From Centipeda periodontii DSM 2778 (lineage in GTDB: Bacteria; Bacillota; Negativicutes; Selenomonadales; Selenomonadaceae), in contig NZ_GL892076.1 in the NCBI RefSeq assembly GCF_000213975.1, positions 2,677,595-2,741,594 on the forward strand: a stretch of DNA of 64,000 bases, written 5' to 3'. Shown here piece after piece: positions 10,556-19,508 of the stretch (position 1 is its first letter; each line of letters opens with the position of its first letter). The translations under genes and the position numbers were made by a program. The notes under the pieces are model-generated. The model was not told where the DNA came from. It saw only the letters and a list, made by a program, of their open reading frames with translations, and ran no database searches.

Positions 10556-11590
10556 TTATCCCAAGACCATCGGCTCAATCGCCTCGTCCTTCATGAAGCG
10601 GCCGAGCTTCTTTACACTCACCATGAGATCCTTGTAGTTCTCGGGCGTGAGTGACTGCGGTCCGTCGGAGAGTGCGCGTGCGGGGTTTGGGTGCACCTCG
10701 ATGATGAGTCCGTCCGCGCCTGCCGCAATCGAGGCAAGACACATCGGCTTGATCATGCGCCACTTGCCCGTGCCGTGGCTCGGATCGGCGATGATCGGCA
10801 GGTGCGAGAGATGCTTGATCGCGGCGATTGCGCTGATGTCGAACGTGTTGCGCGTGTACGTTTCATAGGTGCGAATTCCGCGCTCGCAGAGGATGACGTT
10901 CGGGTTACCCTCGTTCATGATGTACTCTGCCGCGTTCAGCCACTCGTCAATGGTCGCGGCGAGCCCGCGCTTGAGCATGACGGGCTTGCCGGTACGTCCG
11001 ACCGCCTTGAGGAGACCGAAATTCTGCATATTGCGCGCGCCGATCTGGAGGAGATCCGCATAGGCGGCAACCGTGTCCACAGCCTCCACCACCGTCACCT
11101 CGGTGACGACGGCAAGCCCCGTCTTTTCGCGTGCCTCAGCGAGATATTTCAGGCCCTCTTTCTCGAGCCCCTGAAATGCGTAGGGCGAGGTGCGCGGCTT
11201 GTACGCGCCGCCGCGGATGAACTGAGCACCGCCTGCCTTGATGATCTCTGCCGTCTCCATCAGCTGGTCGCGCGACTCAACGGCACAGGGCCCCGCCATG
11301 ACGACAGGCGTACCATCACCGATTTTGATGCCGCGAATATCGATGACCGTCGGCGTGGGGTGGAACTCACGACTCGCAAGTTTGTAGCTCTTGGAGATGG
11401 CAACGGTCGTCTCCACACCGTGCATCGCGTCCAGTGGTGTCGCCGCGAGCTTCGTCTTGTCACCGATGACACCGACAATCTTCTGCCGCGCGCCCTCCAT
11501 AATCTTTGCCTCGAGCCCCTTCTCCTCAATGGCACGAATGACGTTCTCGATATCTGCCTGTGTGGCATCCGAATTCATAATGACGACCAT
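10556..11590 (-). CDS. aroF: 3-deoxy-7-phosphoheptulonate (DAHP) synthase, type I-beta with regulatory domain
   Basis: The 344-residue enzyme condenses PEP and erythrose 4-phosphate, the first step of the shikimate pathway. An N-terminal ferredoxin-like regulatory domain (about 1-70, [20 protein letters not shown]) precedes the catalytic barrel with [57 protein letters not shown] and [10 protein letters not shown], which contains metal and phosphate ligands. This arrangement is the Thermotoga-type enzyme that is feedback-inhibited through the N-domain. It lies 14 bases after pheA in the same operon. Confidence 0.96.
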   Translation of the reverse strand: MVVIMNSDATQADIENVIRAIEEKGLEAKIMEGARQKIVGVIGDKTKLAATPLDAMHGVETTVAISKSYKLASREFHPTPTVIDIRGIKIGDGTPVVMAGPCAVESRDQLMETAEIIKAGGAQFIRGGAYKPRTSPYAFQGLEKEGLKYLAEAREKTGLAVVTEVTVVEAVDTVAAYADLLQIGARNMQNFGLLKAVGRTGKPVMLKRGLAATIDEWLNAAEYIMNEGNPNVILCERGIRTYETYTRNTFDISAIAAIKHLSHLPIIADPSHGTGKWRMIKPMCLASIAAGADGLIIEVHPNPARALSDGPQSLTPENYKDLMVSVKKLGRFMKDEAIEPMVLG

Positions 11591-11604
11591 GGTATCTCTC
11601 CTTA

Positions 11605-12462
11605 CTATTCATTGTGTGCCATGTGCACGGGGAAAACACCAAGCACCTTCAGCCAGATACTCTTCGCGGCAACAGCCTCGATGGAGGCGCGTACAGCATC
11701 CTCCGGGCTGTGGGCATCGAGATCGAAAAAGAATATGTATGCACCAAGCTCCGTTCGCGCAGGGCGTGACTCGATGCGCGTGAGGTTCACCGCACGGCGC
11801 GCAAACTCGCCAAGCACGTCGTAGAGTGCGCCCGCACGGGAGCCGTCGATCTGACAGACGACGAGCACCGTGTCGGACGCCTCTGCAGGCGGCGCAGCAG
11901 CCCCATCGCGCACAACCTCAAAGAAACGCGTACAGTTCGAGCCGCGATCCTCGATCTTGCCTGCAATCTCGACCAAACCGTTCAGCGCCCCCGCACGGCG
12001 CGTACAGATTGCCGTCGCCCCCGCATCCGGCGGAGCATGCGCAACAATCTCCGCCGCGCGTGCCGTGCTTGCCGTCTTGATAATCTCTGCCTGCGGACAG
12101 TGACGCAAGAGGAAGTCACGGCACTGCGCGATGGGCTGTGCGTGCGAGTATACCACGTAGATCTCACTGTCCGCCGCACGTGCCATGAGGTAGTTGTGCA
12201 CGGGCCAGATCACCTCATGCCTGACGCGCAGCGTATCCGAGCGTGCAAGCGAATCGAGCGTCACGGCGATCGCCCCCTCGAGCGAGTTCTCGACCGGCAC
12301 GAACGCAGCGTCCACCGCCCCTGTCTCCACCGCGTGCAGACACTCACCGATATCGCCGTAACAGACAATCTCGCAGTCGCGTTTCTGCCACTCCACGAGA
12401 TAGAGCGCAGCAGCCTCGCTGTGCGTCCCTACCGGACCGAGTACGCCCATTTTTTGTCTCAC
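11605..12462 (-). CDS. pheA: Prephenate dehydratase with ACT domain
   Basis: The protein converts prephenate to phenylpyruvate for phenylalanine synthesis. The catalytic domain (about 1-175) has [21 protein letters not shown], the hydrophobic docking strand and [10 protein letters not shown], whose Thr-Arg-Phe is the catalytic signature. An ACT domain (about 195-275) carries [10 protein letters not shown] and the ESRP phenylalanine-binding motif, which implies feedback control. I prefer the GTG at 12462 because GGGGAGG is 7 bases upstream; an ATG two codons earlier overlaps that site. It forms an operon with aroF. Confidence 0.94.
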   Translation of the reverse strand: MRQKMGVLGPVGTHSEAAALYLVEWQKRDCEIVCYGDIGECLHAVETGAVDAAFVPVENSLEGAIAVTLDSLARSDTLRVRHEVIWPVHNYLMARAADSEIYVVYSHAQPIAQCRDFLLRHCPQAEIIKTASTARAAEIVAHAPPDAGATAICTRRAGALNGLVEIAGKIEDRGSNCTRFFEVVRDGAAAPPAEASDTVLVVCQIDGSRAGALYDVLGEFARRAVNLTRIESRPARTELGAYIFFFDLDAHSPEDAVRASIEAVAAKSIWLKVLGVFPVHMAHNE

Positions 12463-12498
12463 ACACATTCCTCCCCATAGGAGTCCCCAGTGTCCTCT

Positions 12499-12527
12499 AC
12501 TATACTATATGCGCGGCGTGTTGACAA
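12499..12527 (-). promoter_or_regulatory. Promoter of pheA-aroF
   Basis: On the minus strand TTGTCA (12522-12527) and TATAGT (12499-12504) are 17 bases apart, about 37 bases before the start. Confidence 0.55.
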
Positions 12528-12579
12528 GAGCAATGGGAAACACTTTCATTTCATATGCGTTTCACTTGTTCCACACCTG

Positions 12580-12588
12580 TGCTATAAT
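12580..12588 (+). promoter_or_regulatory. Extended -10 promoter of the HD-domain gene
   Basis: TGC directly before a perfect TATAAT (12583-12588) makes an extended -10 element, about 36 bases before the start codon. No good -35 box is visible, which fits this promoter type. Confidence 0.5.
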
Positions 12589-12624
12589 AGAGATAATTTC
12601 TCAGCCGCATGAAAAGGAGCAGCT

Positions 12625-13203
12625 ATGTCGCCAAAGGAATATCTCGCCATCATCCACTGCATCGCCGGACTCAAAGAGCGCACGCGCCACGCGTGGATGA
12701 AGTCGGGACGGCAGGAGAGCGTCGCCGAGCACAGCTGGCGGATGGCACTCATGGCATACTTTCTGCGCGATCAATTTCCCTCTGTCGACCTCACGCGCCT
12801 GCTCCTCATGGCGCTGCTGCACGACATGGGCGAAGTCTTTACGGGTGACATTCCAACCTTTGAAAAGACGGAAGCCGACCGTGCGCATGAACATCGTCGA
12901 CGCGATGAATGGATCAACGCGCTCCCTGCGCCGTACGCGGCAGAAGTACGCGCCCTCTTTGCGGAGATGGACGCGATGGAGACCGAGGAAGCGCACATCG
13001 CCCGTGCACTCGACCGCATGGAGGCGGTCATCACGCACAACGAGGGCGATCCGCACACATGGCTCCCGCTTGAGTACGATCTCCAACGCACATACGGCAT
13101 CAAGGAGGCAGCATTTTCGCCCACACTCAAAGATCTGCGTGCAGAGATCAACAACGAAGTAGAAAAAGTCATTTCATCACTGAAAAAGGAGGAGACGATA
13201 TGA
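12625..13203 (+). CDS. HD-domain phosphohydrolase (YfbR-like 5'-nucleotidase family)
   Basis: A 192-residue single-domain HD hydrolase. The metal-binding pattern is intact: the first His in AEHSWR (about residue 35), the His-Asp pair in ALLHDMGE (about 66-67) and a distal Asp in ALDRMEAV. Family members such as YfbR dephosphorylate deoxynucleoside 5'-monophosphates; the substrate here is inferred only. AAAAGGAG precedes ATG. The last four bases overlap the start of the methyltransferase gene (ATGA). Confidence 0.85.
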   Translation: MSPKEYLAIIHCIAGLKERTRHAWMKSGRQESVAEHSWRMALMAYFLRDQFPSVDLTRLLLMALLHDMGEVFTGDIPTFEKTEADRAHEHRRRDEWINALPAPYAAEVRALFAEMDAMETEEAHIARALDRMEAVITHNEGDPHTWLPLEYDLQRTYGIKEAAFSPTLKDLRAEINNEVEKVISSLKKEETI

Positions 13204-13976
13204 AAACGAACTATGGCAACTGGATTTCCACCCCGATGATGAAAACTCTCGTGGCAATCGCCGCCGTGCTCTACGTGCTGACTGCGCTCTATGCGTTCAT
13301 TTACGACCGCGTGACCGCCCCCTTCTTCATCCTCGCCATCCTATCCGGCATTGCAACGCTCGTCGTCCTCTATATGTACTACTGCCGCTATGTCTTCTCC
13401 TTCGAGGGCGGCGGCCTCATGCGGCGCATCCACGGCTATCTGCTCGATCAGCTGCCGTGGGACGGACTCGGCAGTGCGCTCGAGGTCGGCTGCGGCTCGG
13501 GTGCACTCAGCATCAGCGCGGCAAAACGCTTCCCGCTCGCCGAGATACAGGGCATCGACTACTGGCCGCCGATGTGGAACTACGGGCAGCCGCAGTGCGA
13601 GGCAAATGCTGCCGCCGAGGGTGTCGCGGATCGCTGCACATTTCAGCACGGAGATGCAGCAAAGCTCGACTTCCCCGACAATCACTTCGATGCTGTTGTC
13701 AGCAACTTCGTCTTTCATGAGGTGCGCACACAGAAGGACAAGTTCCTGCTCGTCGAGGAGTCCCTGCGCGTTCTAAAAAAGGGCGGTGCATTCGCCCTGC
13801 ACGACACCTTTGGAAACAGGGATATGTACGGCAACATGGATGAATTCGTCGCCTATCTTCAGGAAAAGGGGATTGCCGACGTTTCCTACCTCCCGAACAC
13901 CGAACGCAACATTCCCATGCCCGCGCCCGTGCGCTTCATGATGCGCGGTATCGGCATGCTCTATGGAACGAAGTAA
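13200..13976 (+). CDS. Membrane-anchored SAM-dependent methyltransferase (class I)
   Basis: A 258-residue protein with two N-terminal transmembrane helices (about 14-36 and 41-60), then a Rossmann-type methyltransferase domain. Motif I is EVGCGSG (residues 95-101), followed by GIDYWPPMW, the acidic FQHGDAAKLDF and DAVVSNFVFHEV. The substrate is not recognisable. It is translationally coupled to the upstream HD gene and 16 bases before the glucosaminidase gene, so the three may form one operon. Confidence 0.85.
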   Translation: MKTNYGNWISTPMMKTLVAIAAVLYVLTALYAFIYDRVTAPFFILAILSGIATLVVLYMYYCRYVFSFEGGGLMRRIHGYLLDQLPWDGLGSALEVGCGSGALSISAAKRFPLAEIQGIDYWPPMWNYGQPQCEANAAAEGVADRCTFQHGDAAKLDFPDNHFDAVVSNFVFHEVRTQKDKFLLVEESLRVLKKGGAFALHDTFGNRDMYGNMDEFVAYLQEKGIADVSYLPNTERNIPMPAPVRFMMRGIGMLYGTK

Positions 13977-13992
13977 CGAAAGGAACACACCT

Positions 13993-15270
13993 GTGATTGT
14001 CAAAAAGATCCCTGCCATTCTTTCTGCTTCCGCGCTTCTCTGCATCGCTCCCATCCATGCAGCACCGCCCCCGGATCCCGGTCCTATGATCCTACGCCCC
14101 GCATTTCCCGACACAATCCCACAAGGAACGACGGTGGATGCAACACTTGCCGCAGAAATCCATTTCGCCCTGCCCGCCGCAAATCCCGACATCCTCAAAA
14201 TGCCCACGACGGAGCCGACCGAAGTCACCATCGCGGGCGAGGCAACGGCAACCGAGGAGCAGATGCTCGCCTACCTTCTGCGCCGCAATCCGACCCCGAA
14301 ACTCACGGGCACGCCCGAAGAGCTTGTCCATGCCTACTACGAAGAGGCGGAGCACGAAGGTGTACGTGCCGATGTCGCGCTCGCGCAGGCGTTCAAGGAG
14401 ACGGGCTGCTTCGCCTACGGCGGCGACGTGGATTGGAAGCAGAACAATTTCTGCGGACTCGGCGCAACCGGGGGCGGCGTGAAAGGGCTCTCCTTCCCCG
14501 ACATGCGCACGGGTGCGCGCGCCCATATCCAACACCTCCTCGCGTACAGCCGCAAAGAACGCCCGACGAATCCGATCGTCGACCCACGCTACGACCTCAT
14601 CCGCAGGAACCGCCCCGATATCTACGGACGGCTCACGCGCTGGACAGACCTCAACGGCGTCTGGGCAGTCCCCGGCAGGAACTACGGGCAGGAGATCCTC
14701 ATCATCCGCGATGCCGCGCGCGCCCCCGATGGCTCGGACGCATCGCTTCGCGCTGCGAATGCACACATCATGCAGGCGGGCGATGCCGACAACTACATCT
14801 ATCGCGGGCTCGTCTATCTCCATCGCGGCTCCTACGCAGAGGCGCTTGATGACTTCAAGGCCGCGCACAAGCGCAATACGAAACGCACCGAGCCCTACCT
14901 CGGAATCGCACTCGCCCATGCGGGCGCAGGGAACGTCAAGGAAGCTCGCCGCGCCTACGAAGTCTACCTGAAAGTCGCCCCTGACGATGCCGCCGCCCTC
15001 TACAACTACGGGCTCACCCTCCTCGCGGAGAACAGCCCCGCGAAGGCGGTTGCCCCTCTGCGCGACGCCATCCGCCGCGCACCGCAGAACGCGGACAGCT
15101 ACAGCGCCCTCGCCGTCGCCCTCATCCGCACGAAGGACTACACAGGCGCGTGGAAAGCACTCGCGGATGGTGCCGCCATCGCCCCCACAAACATCGACAT
15201 CCTCGTGAACCAGATCCTTTTGCAGGCATGCCTCAATGATGCGGGCGACAAAAGGCACAAGAAGAAGTAA
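13993..15270 (+). CDS. Exported glucosaminidase-domain protein with TPR repeats
   Basis: The product is 425 residues when read from GTG 13993, which has AAAGGA 8 bases upstream; the preceding ATG frame overlaps the methyltransferase gene. A signal peptide (IVKKIPAILSASALLCIAPIHAA) directs export. A mannosyl-glycoprotein endo-beta-N-acetylglucosaminidase-type domain follows (about 100-250), with the catalytic Glu in AQAFKETGCF and NNFCGLGATGGG. At least three TPR units (about 265-410) end the protein. It probably acts on peptidoglycan in the periplasm. The stop codon abuts a MITE copy. Confidence 0.85.
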   Translation: MIVKKIPAILSASALLCIAPIHAAPPPDPGPMILRPAFPDTIPQGTTVDATLAAEIHFALPAANPDILKMPTTEPTEVTIAGEATATEEQMLAYLLRRNPTPKLTGTPEELVHAYYEEAEHEGVRADVALAQAFKETGCFAYGGDVDWKQNNFCGLGATGGGVKGLSFPDMRTGARAHIQHLLAYSRKERPTNPIVDPRYDLIRRNRPDIYGRLTRWTDLNGVWAVPGRNYGQEILIIRDAARAPDGSDASLRAANAHIMQAGDADNYIYRGLVYLHRGSYAEALDDFKAAHKRNTKRTEPYLGIALAHAGAGNVKEARRAYEVYLKVAPDDAAALYNYGLTLLAENSPAKAVAPLRDAIRRAPQNADSYSALAVALIRTKDYTGAWKALADGAAIAPTNIDILVNQILLQACLNDAGDKRHKKK

Positions 15271-15271
15271 A

Positions 15272-15433
15272 GGAATCGCTGATAAAATGAAGTCCGTCAG
15301 ATTGGCGTAGATTTTTTCGTCCGAACAAGGAGGCAAACCGGACGCATAGCAAGGGCTATGTGGAGGATTTGCCGACGAAGTGCGGGCAAAAAAGATACGT
15401 CAAGATGGCGGTGCTGAATTTATCAGTGCTTCC
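15272..15433 (+). mobile_element. MITE-like palindromic element (family A), copy 2, reference orientation
   Basis: A 162-bp element beginning GGAATCGCTGATAAAATG and ending AATTTATCAGTGCTTCC. It is flanked by perfect 4-bp repeats TAAA (15268-15271 and 15434-15437), the first of which includes the stop codon of the glucosaminidase gene. It has no ORF. The internal halves are imperfectly complementary around CATAGC/GCTATG, so a transcript would fold into one long hairpin. Confidence 0.9.
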
Positions 15434-15453
15434 TAAAAACATGGAGGCGTGCT

Positions 15454-15885
15454 ATGAGCGACTACGAACTGCCATTCCACATGACGGACAGAATCACTTC
15501 GCTGATTGCAGAAATCAGCGAACAGGTCGGTCGCATCACCGTTCTCCAAGGCGATTCGATCGGTCCACATCTACGACGTGAGAACAGAATCCGAACGATT
15601 CACTCTTCTCTTGCGATCGAACATAATTCACTCTCATTGGAGCAAGTAACGGCGATTCTAGACGGCAAACGTGTCCTTGGCAACCCGAACGAAATTCGGG
15701 AGGTACAAAACGCCTATGCTGCCTACGAGTTCATGCTGAATCAGAAAATAAGTGTTGTTGGTCGCAAGACCGATCAAGATAGCGACCAAGTCACCGACCA
15801 AGATCGGACACCGGTCGAACGCCTCCTCATCGCACTTGGCAGTGAAACACTCTCCACCACCGCTCTGATGAAACGCCTCCTTCTG
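15454..15885 (+). pseudogene. Fic-family protein remnant (catalytic core deleted)
   Basis: The first ~90 residues are a typical Fic N-terminus: LIAEISEQVGRITVLQG, LRRENRIRTIHSSLAIEHNSLS, QVTAILDGKRVLGNP and IREVQNAYAAYE. SSLAIEHN resembles the inhibitory-helix region. The frame then jumps straight into the C-terminal tail (DQDSDQVTDQ..., LSTTALMKRL), so the whole catalytic Fic domain with HPFxxGNGR is missing. After KRL the frame runs into unrelated sequence and the terminators. An RBS, GGAGG, still precedes the ATG. Fic enzymes AMPylate target proteins; this copy cannot. Confidence 0.8.
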
Positions 15886-15905
15886 TGTTTTTTGCACAAA
15901 ATTGA

Positions 15906-15936
15906 GGCTGTTGCACGTTTGTTTCGTGCAACAGCC
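15906..15936 (+). terminator. Strong hairpin after the Fic remnant
   Basis: GGCTGTTGCACG and CGTGCAACAGCC form a perfect 12-bp stem with a 7-base loop. The tail is CCTTCAC, poor in T, so termination is likely but not certain. Confidence 0.5.
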
Positions 15937-15952
15937 CCTTCACGTCCCACAC

Positions 15953-15997
15953 AAAAAGAACCGTGCCGAGGTCGATCCTCAGCAACGGTTCTTTTTT
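15953..15997. terminator. Bidirectional terminator (Fic remnant / hypothetical membrane protein)
   Basis: AAAAAGAACCGT and ACGGTTCTTTTTT flank a GAGG/CCTC sub-stem, giving T-runs in both directions between convergent genes. Confidence 0.8.
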
Positions 15998-16007
15998 ACA
16001 GTAAACC

Positions 16008-16934
16008 TTATTCCTCGAGCTTCAGCAGTCCCGGCTGCTCGATGTTCCACTTATCCTTGCGCAGGGTGAAGAGGGCGGGCACGTCTACGGTGAGCTTGTC
16101 ATAGCTCTTGCCGGCCTCGTAGCGTGTGGCGAAGGTCTCCTTCATTCCCGCTTCCTCATGCATCATTTGATCGTAGGGGAACATGGGACTCGGGATGACA
16201 GCGTAGTCTCCGGGCTGCCCGGGGATGTCATACGCCCAGAAGGTCGCCTCATTGACATCCTCGACCGTTTCAAACTTTGGCATTGTCTTGCCGTTTTTGT
16301 TCGCCGCGTGATCTGTGCAGACAAGGAGATGCAGACCATACTTATCGATGAGGGGCTGACAGAGCTCCTCACCGCGCTCGGGTGAAAAGGTCTCGCGCAG
16401 CGCATGATAATCATCCAAAAGATCCTGCCAGATGGGCTTGCTCTCAAGCAGCTCATCCAGATTGATCTCGTCTTCCTCCGGCTCCGGTTCGGGTGCAGGC
16501 TCCGGCACAGGTTCCGGTTCCGGTACGGGCTCCGGCTCAGGTGGCGGCGGCGGTGCGGCAGCGGGACGCTCTTTCAACGCCTCAATCTCCGCAGCGAAGT
16601 GCTTTACCAGCGCTTCCATCTGAACGAGGCGGGGTTCGATCTGTGCGAACTGCTCCTTGAGTCGATTGACTTCCTCCGCCGTTTGTCCGTCTTTCATCAC
16701 CGACGCTTGGATCTCTGCCGAAAGGCGCTCTGCCTCCGTACGCAGCCACGAAACATGTCCCTCGATGACATCGACGGTGCCGCCCGTCTGCCGCCACGCA
16801 TAATGTGTCGCGACCGCAGCGATCGCAACGCTCGCCACGACGAGAACGAACGAGAGTATCGTCATCACGTCCGCCATCATGGGATGAATGAACCCCACTG
16901 CCTGTGCAGCGGTTGCCGCTGTCTCAGTTTCCAT
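16008..16934 (-). CDS. Hypothetical membrane-anchored coiled-coil protein with Pro/Glu-rich linker
   Basis: I do not recognise the family of this 308-residue protein. A single N-terminal transmembrane helix (about 22-46) is followed by a probable coiled coil (about 55-125), then a Pro-Glu repeat region (about 128-155, PEPEPVPEPEPVPEPAPE). A globular C-terminal domain of about 150 residues has the Trp/Tyr-rich segment EATFWAYDIPGQPGDYAV. The linker would suit a protein spanning the periplasm, like TonB-type linkers, but no known C-domain is visible. AAAGGG lies upstream of the start. Confidence 0.7.
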   Translation of the reverse strand: METETAATAAQAVGFIHPMMADVMTILSFVLVVASVAIAAVATHYAWRQTGGTVDVIEGHVSWLRTEAERLSAEIQASVMKDGQTAEEVNRLKEQFAQIEPRLVQMEALVKHFAAEIEALKERPAAAPPPPPEPEPVPEPEPVPEPAPEPEPEEDEINLDELLESKPIWQDLLDDYHALRETFSPERGEELCQPLIDKYGLHLLVCTDHAANKNGKTMPKFETVEDVNEATFWAYDIPGQPGDYAVIPSPMFPYDQMMHEEAGMKETFATRYEAGKSYDKLTVDVPALFTLRKDKWNIEQPGLLKLEE

Positions 16935-17061
16935 AGACCATCAACCCTTTCCCTCCATCACAATCAAACAAACGCACGAAACGAGTTCATAGCAAAACAC
17001 ATATCCTTAATAAATTCTCTGTCATATCCCTAAAATCCTTCTAAAAAATACTCTGCATACA

Positions 17062-17092
17062 GAAAAAGAGCCGCCCCGCGCGAAGCGACTCT
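17062..17092 (-). terminator. Terminator of the flavodoxin operon
   Basis: On the minus strand AGAGTCGC and GCGGCTCT pair with one mismatch and are followed by TTTTTCTG, about 27 bases after the flavodoxin stop. Confidence 0.65.
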
Positions 17093-17118
17093 GATTCTAT
17101 CATTGGATGCCGAGCAGT

Positions 17119-17553
17119 TTAGAGCGCGCTGACGAGCTCTGCGCCAAGATCCTTGCTGCCCTGAACGCCCTCTTCATCCGGCTCATTCTCGACGATGAAG
17201 GTGTTGACGAGCTTTGCGCCTGCCTCCGTCGTACGCTCGGACCAAGTTTCCATCCAAGCACCTGCGCCCCAGCCCCACGAACCGAAGAGCACGACCGGCT
17301 TGCCGGAGAGCTTTCCACTGTCGACTGCCTCTGCGAAGAACGGCTCATACGAGCCCTCCTCGAGTTCCTCCGCACCCATCGAGGGGCAGCCGAGTGCAAG
17401 ACCATCGAAGTCGTCGATCTGATCCACGGAGAAGCTGTCCACCTCGAAGCACTCGACGTCAGCGCCCGCACCCTGCGCACCCTCGACGACAGCCTCTGCC
17501 ATCTTCTGCGTGTTGCCCGTACCGGACCAGTACACAACTGCTACCTTTGCCAT
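17119..17553 (-). CDS. Flavodoxin (short chain)
   Basis: A 144-residue FMN electron carrier. The phosphate-binding loop YWSGTGNTQKMAE is at residues 9-21, followed by GLALGCPSMGAEELEE and LFGSWGWGAGAWMETW, which build the isoalloxazine pocket. Short-chain flavodoxins replace ferredoxin under iron limitation. It follows the DUF3793 gene by 49 bases with GAGGAGG upstream, and a Fur-like site in the promoter of that gene supports iron control of both (inference). Confidence 0.94.
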   Translation of the reverse strand: MAKVAVVYWSGTGNTQKMAEAVVEGAQGAGADVECFEVDSFSVDQIDDFDGLALGCPSMGAEELEEGSYEPFFAEAVDSGKLSGKPVVLFGSWGWGAGAWMETWSERTTEAGAKLVNTFIVENEPDEEGVQGSKDLGAELVSAL

Positions 17554-17602
17554 GTGAAATCCTCCTCATAGAAATCCGAGAGCCGTAGATTCCCTACGCT
17601 CT

Positions 17603-18169
17603 CTATACTGCCTGCACCAACTCGGCAAGGGGGCGCCCCGCCTCCAGCCGCGTACAGAACTCCTGTGTGCAGACCGAGTACTGCTCAAAGAGCGCTCGTG
17701 CCTCGGCCTCGTTCGTGTAGACCTTCCAGTATCCGCTGTAAACGAAATCCTGCCCCCGACGCGTGATGAACTCGCGCACATCCTCCGGAGGATAGCCGAG
17801 AAAAAGTCCGACCTCCGGCGGGAGTGTCTTGCGCACACGCATGCGGAGACGCAGGAACTCGAGCCGCTCCTCCATGCTGTCTGTCAGGCGATAGCCTGCC
17901 TCGCACAGGATTTCCTGCGCCTTTGGCACAGCGAGTGCACGTGCGACAAGCTCTTCCCGATAGAAGAGAATGAGGACATACTCCTCTCCCTCTGCCACAC
18001 GGAACATCGAGATCCCCTTACAGGAAAAACACGGCTCATAGGACGCAAGCAGCGCCTCAAAATCCTGAAAGCGGCTCTTTTGAAAGGACAGCAGGCTCCC
18101 CGCCGTCAGACCCGCAAGCAGGGGTGCAGCGTGATAGCCGAGCAAATGCTCAAAATCTGGACAACGCAT
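17603..18169 (-). CDS. DUF3793 family protein
   Basis: A 188-residue protein resembling the DUF3793 family, often encoded near flavodoxin or iron-acquisition genes in anaerobic Firmicutes; its function is unknown. Recognisable parts are the N-terminal HLLGYHAAPLLAGLTAGSLLSF, the Cys pair EPCFSCKG and VGLFLGYPPEDVREFI. The start was chosen at 18169 because GAGGGGGAT lies 7-9 bases upstream; a 30-residue longer frame would run through the promoter. It probably forms an operon with flavodoxin. Confidence 0.8.
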   Translation of the reverse strand: MRCPDFEHLLGYHAAPLLAGLTAGSLLSFQKSRFQDFEALLASYEPCFSCKGISMFRVAEGEEYVLILFYREELVARALAVPKAQEILCEAGYRLTDSMEERLEFLRLRMRVRKTLPPEVGLFLGYPPEDVREFITRRGQDFVYSGYWKVYTNEAEARALFEQYSVCTQEFCTRLEAGRPLAELVQAV

Positions 18170-18230
18170 CGTAATATCCCCCTCTGCGCTATGGCGCAAC
18201 AAAACGCCCTCGAAATTCGTCCGATATTTC

Positions 18231-18259
18231 ATTATACCGTAAACGATTCTCATTAGCAA
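18231..18259 (-). promoter_or_regulatory. Promoter with Fur-box-like operator for DUF3793-flavodoxin
   Basis: On the minus strand TTGCTA (18254-18259) and TATAAT (18231-18236) are 17 bases apart. The spacer overlaps GCTAATGAGAATCGTTTAC (18239-18257), which matches the Fur consensus GATAATGATAATCATTATC at about 13 of 19 positions. A repressor bound there would block the promoter. It is consistent with iron-starvation induction of flavodoxin. Confidence 0.6.
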
Positions 18260-18393
18260 CAGCTTTTATCACAGAGGTGAGTATTTGGTCTGTATCTATT
18301 ATAGCGAAGATTGCCCTCACTGACAACCGAATCTTTTCTATTTATCAATAGGAAGAATTTAACGTGAACACATAGAGAGTGCATCTGAAAACA

Positions 18394-18422
18394 TTGACAA
18401 AGCTCCCCGTCTGTGCTACGTT
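18394..18422 (+). promoter_or_regulatory. Promoter of metNIQ
   Basis: A perfect TTGACA (18394-18399), a 17-base spacer and TACGTT (18417-18422), 33 bases before the metN start. The leader is too short to hold a SAM riboswitch downstream of this promoter. The stretch 18260-18393 shows nothing else I can support. Confidence 0.55.
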
Positions 18423-18455
18423 TAATCGGAATCTCAGTCAAAGGAAACCTACCAT

Positions 18456-19508
18456 ATGATATATCTAAAAAATATTGTAAAGACATACGAGGGCGACATC
18501 CACGCACTGCGCGGCATTGATCTCTCCATCGAGCGCGGCAGCATTTACGGCATCATCGGACTGTCGGGCGCCGGCAAGTCCACGCTCATTCGCTGCATCA
18601 ATATGCTTGAACGTCCGACGAGCGGCGAGGTGCTCGTGGGCGGACGCGACCTGATGAAGATGAGTGAGAGCGAGCTGCGCGAGGAACGCCGCCATATCGG
18701 CATGATCTTCCAACATTTCAACCTGCTGTCCTCCGCGACCGTCTACGACAACGTCGCGTTTCCGCTGAAACTTGCGGGAAAGTCTGCGGATGAAATCAAA
18801 CCGAAGGTCACGGAGCTGCTCGACCTCGTCGGGCTCGCGGACAAGGCGGACGCCTACCCGAGCCATCTCTCGGGCGGACAGAAGCAGCGTGTCGGCATCG
18901 CGCGTGCACTTGCAAACGAGCCGAAGGTACTGCTCTGCGATGAGGCGACCTCGGCACTCGACCCGCAGACGACGAAGTCCATCCTCGCGCTCATTCGCGA
19001 TATCAATCGCCGCATGGGCCTGACCGTCGTCGTCATCACGCACGAGATGCAGGTCATCAAGGATATCTGCGACCGCGTTGCGGTCATCGACGGCGGCGTC
19101 ATTGCCGAGGAGGGCGACGTGGTGGATGTGTTCACTGCGCCGCGCGAGCCGATCACGAAGGAGTTCATCAGCGTGCTCCTCTCGAACGAGCTGCCGACGG
19201 CGTTCCGCGGGAATCCCATCGAACACACGCCGAGCCGGGACAGCTATATGCTGCTGCGCCTGACATTCCTTGGTGAGAGCGCGGATGATCCTGTGCTCGC
19301 GGGTATGATTCGCCTCTTCCCCGACATCGAGGTCACAATGCTCTTCGGCACGCTCGACCAGATCAAGGAGCTGCCGTTCGGTCGCATGATCATCGGTGTA
19401 CGCGGCGAGCGTGCCGAGATTGAGGCAGTGATCTCATATCTCTCCGCACAGCATTTGAAACAGGAGGTGATTGGCTATGTCCGCCGAAATGATGCCCCTT
19501 CTAACTAA
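18456..19508 (+). CDS. metN: Methionine ABC transporter ATP-binding protein MetN
   Basis: The 350-residue ATPase of the D/L-methionine importer. Walker A GLSGAGKST is at residues 35-43, with the Q-loop in GMIFQHFNLL, signature LSGGQKQRVGIARAL (about 138-152), Walker B VLLCDEATSALDP and H-loop VVITHEMQ. A C-terminal NIL domain (about 265-345) binds methionine and mediates trans-inhibition in E. coli MetN. AAAGGAAA precedes the ATG. The 3' end overlaps metI by 32 bases. Confidence 0.96.
   Translation: MIYLKNIVKTYEGDIHALRGIDLSIERGSIYGIIGLSGAGKSTLIRCINMLERPTSGEVLVGGRDLMKMSESELREERRHIGMIFQHFNLLSSATVYDNVAFPLKLAGKSADEIKPKVTELLDLVGLADKADAYPSHLSGGQKQRVGIARALANEPKVLLCDEATSALDPQTTKSILALIRDINRRMGLTVVVITHEMQVIKDICDRVAVIDGGVIAEEGDVVDVFTAPREPITKEFISVLLSNELPTAFRGNPIEHTPSRDSYMLLRLTFLGESADDPVLAGMIRLFPDIEVTMLFGTLDQIKELPFGRMIIGVRGERAEIEAVISYLSAQHLKQEVIGYVRRNDAPSN

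Noticed and set aside
18260-18393. Possible SAM (S-box) riboswitch upstream of metN
   Set aside because: A fragment near 18268 (TTATCACAGAGGTGAG) resembles the start of the S-box, but the other conserved blocks (GGCAACC, GTGCTAATTCC-type) are missing and a good promoter lies downstream of it, only 57 bases before metN.
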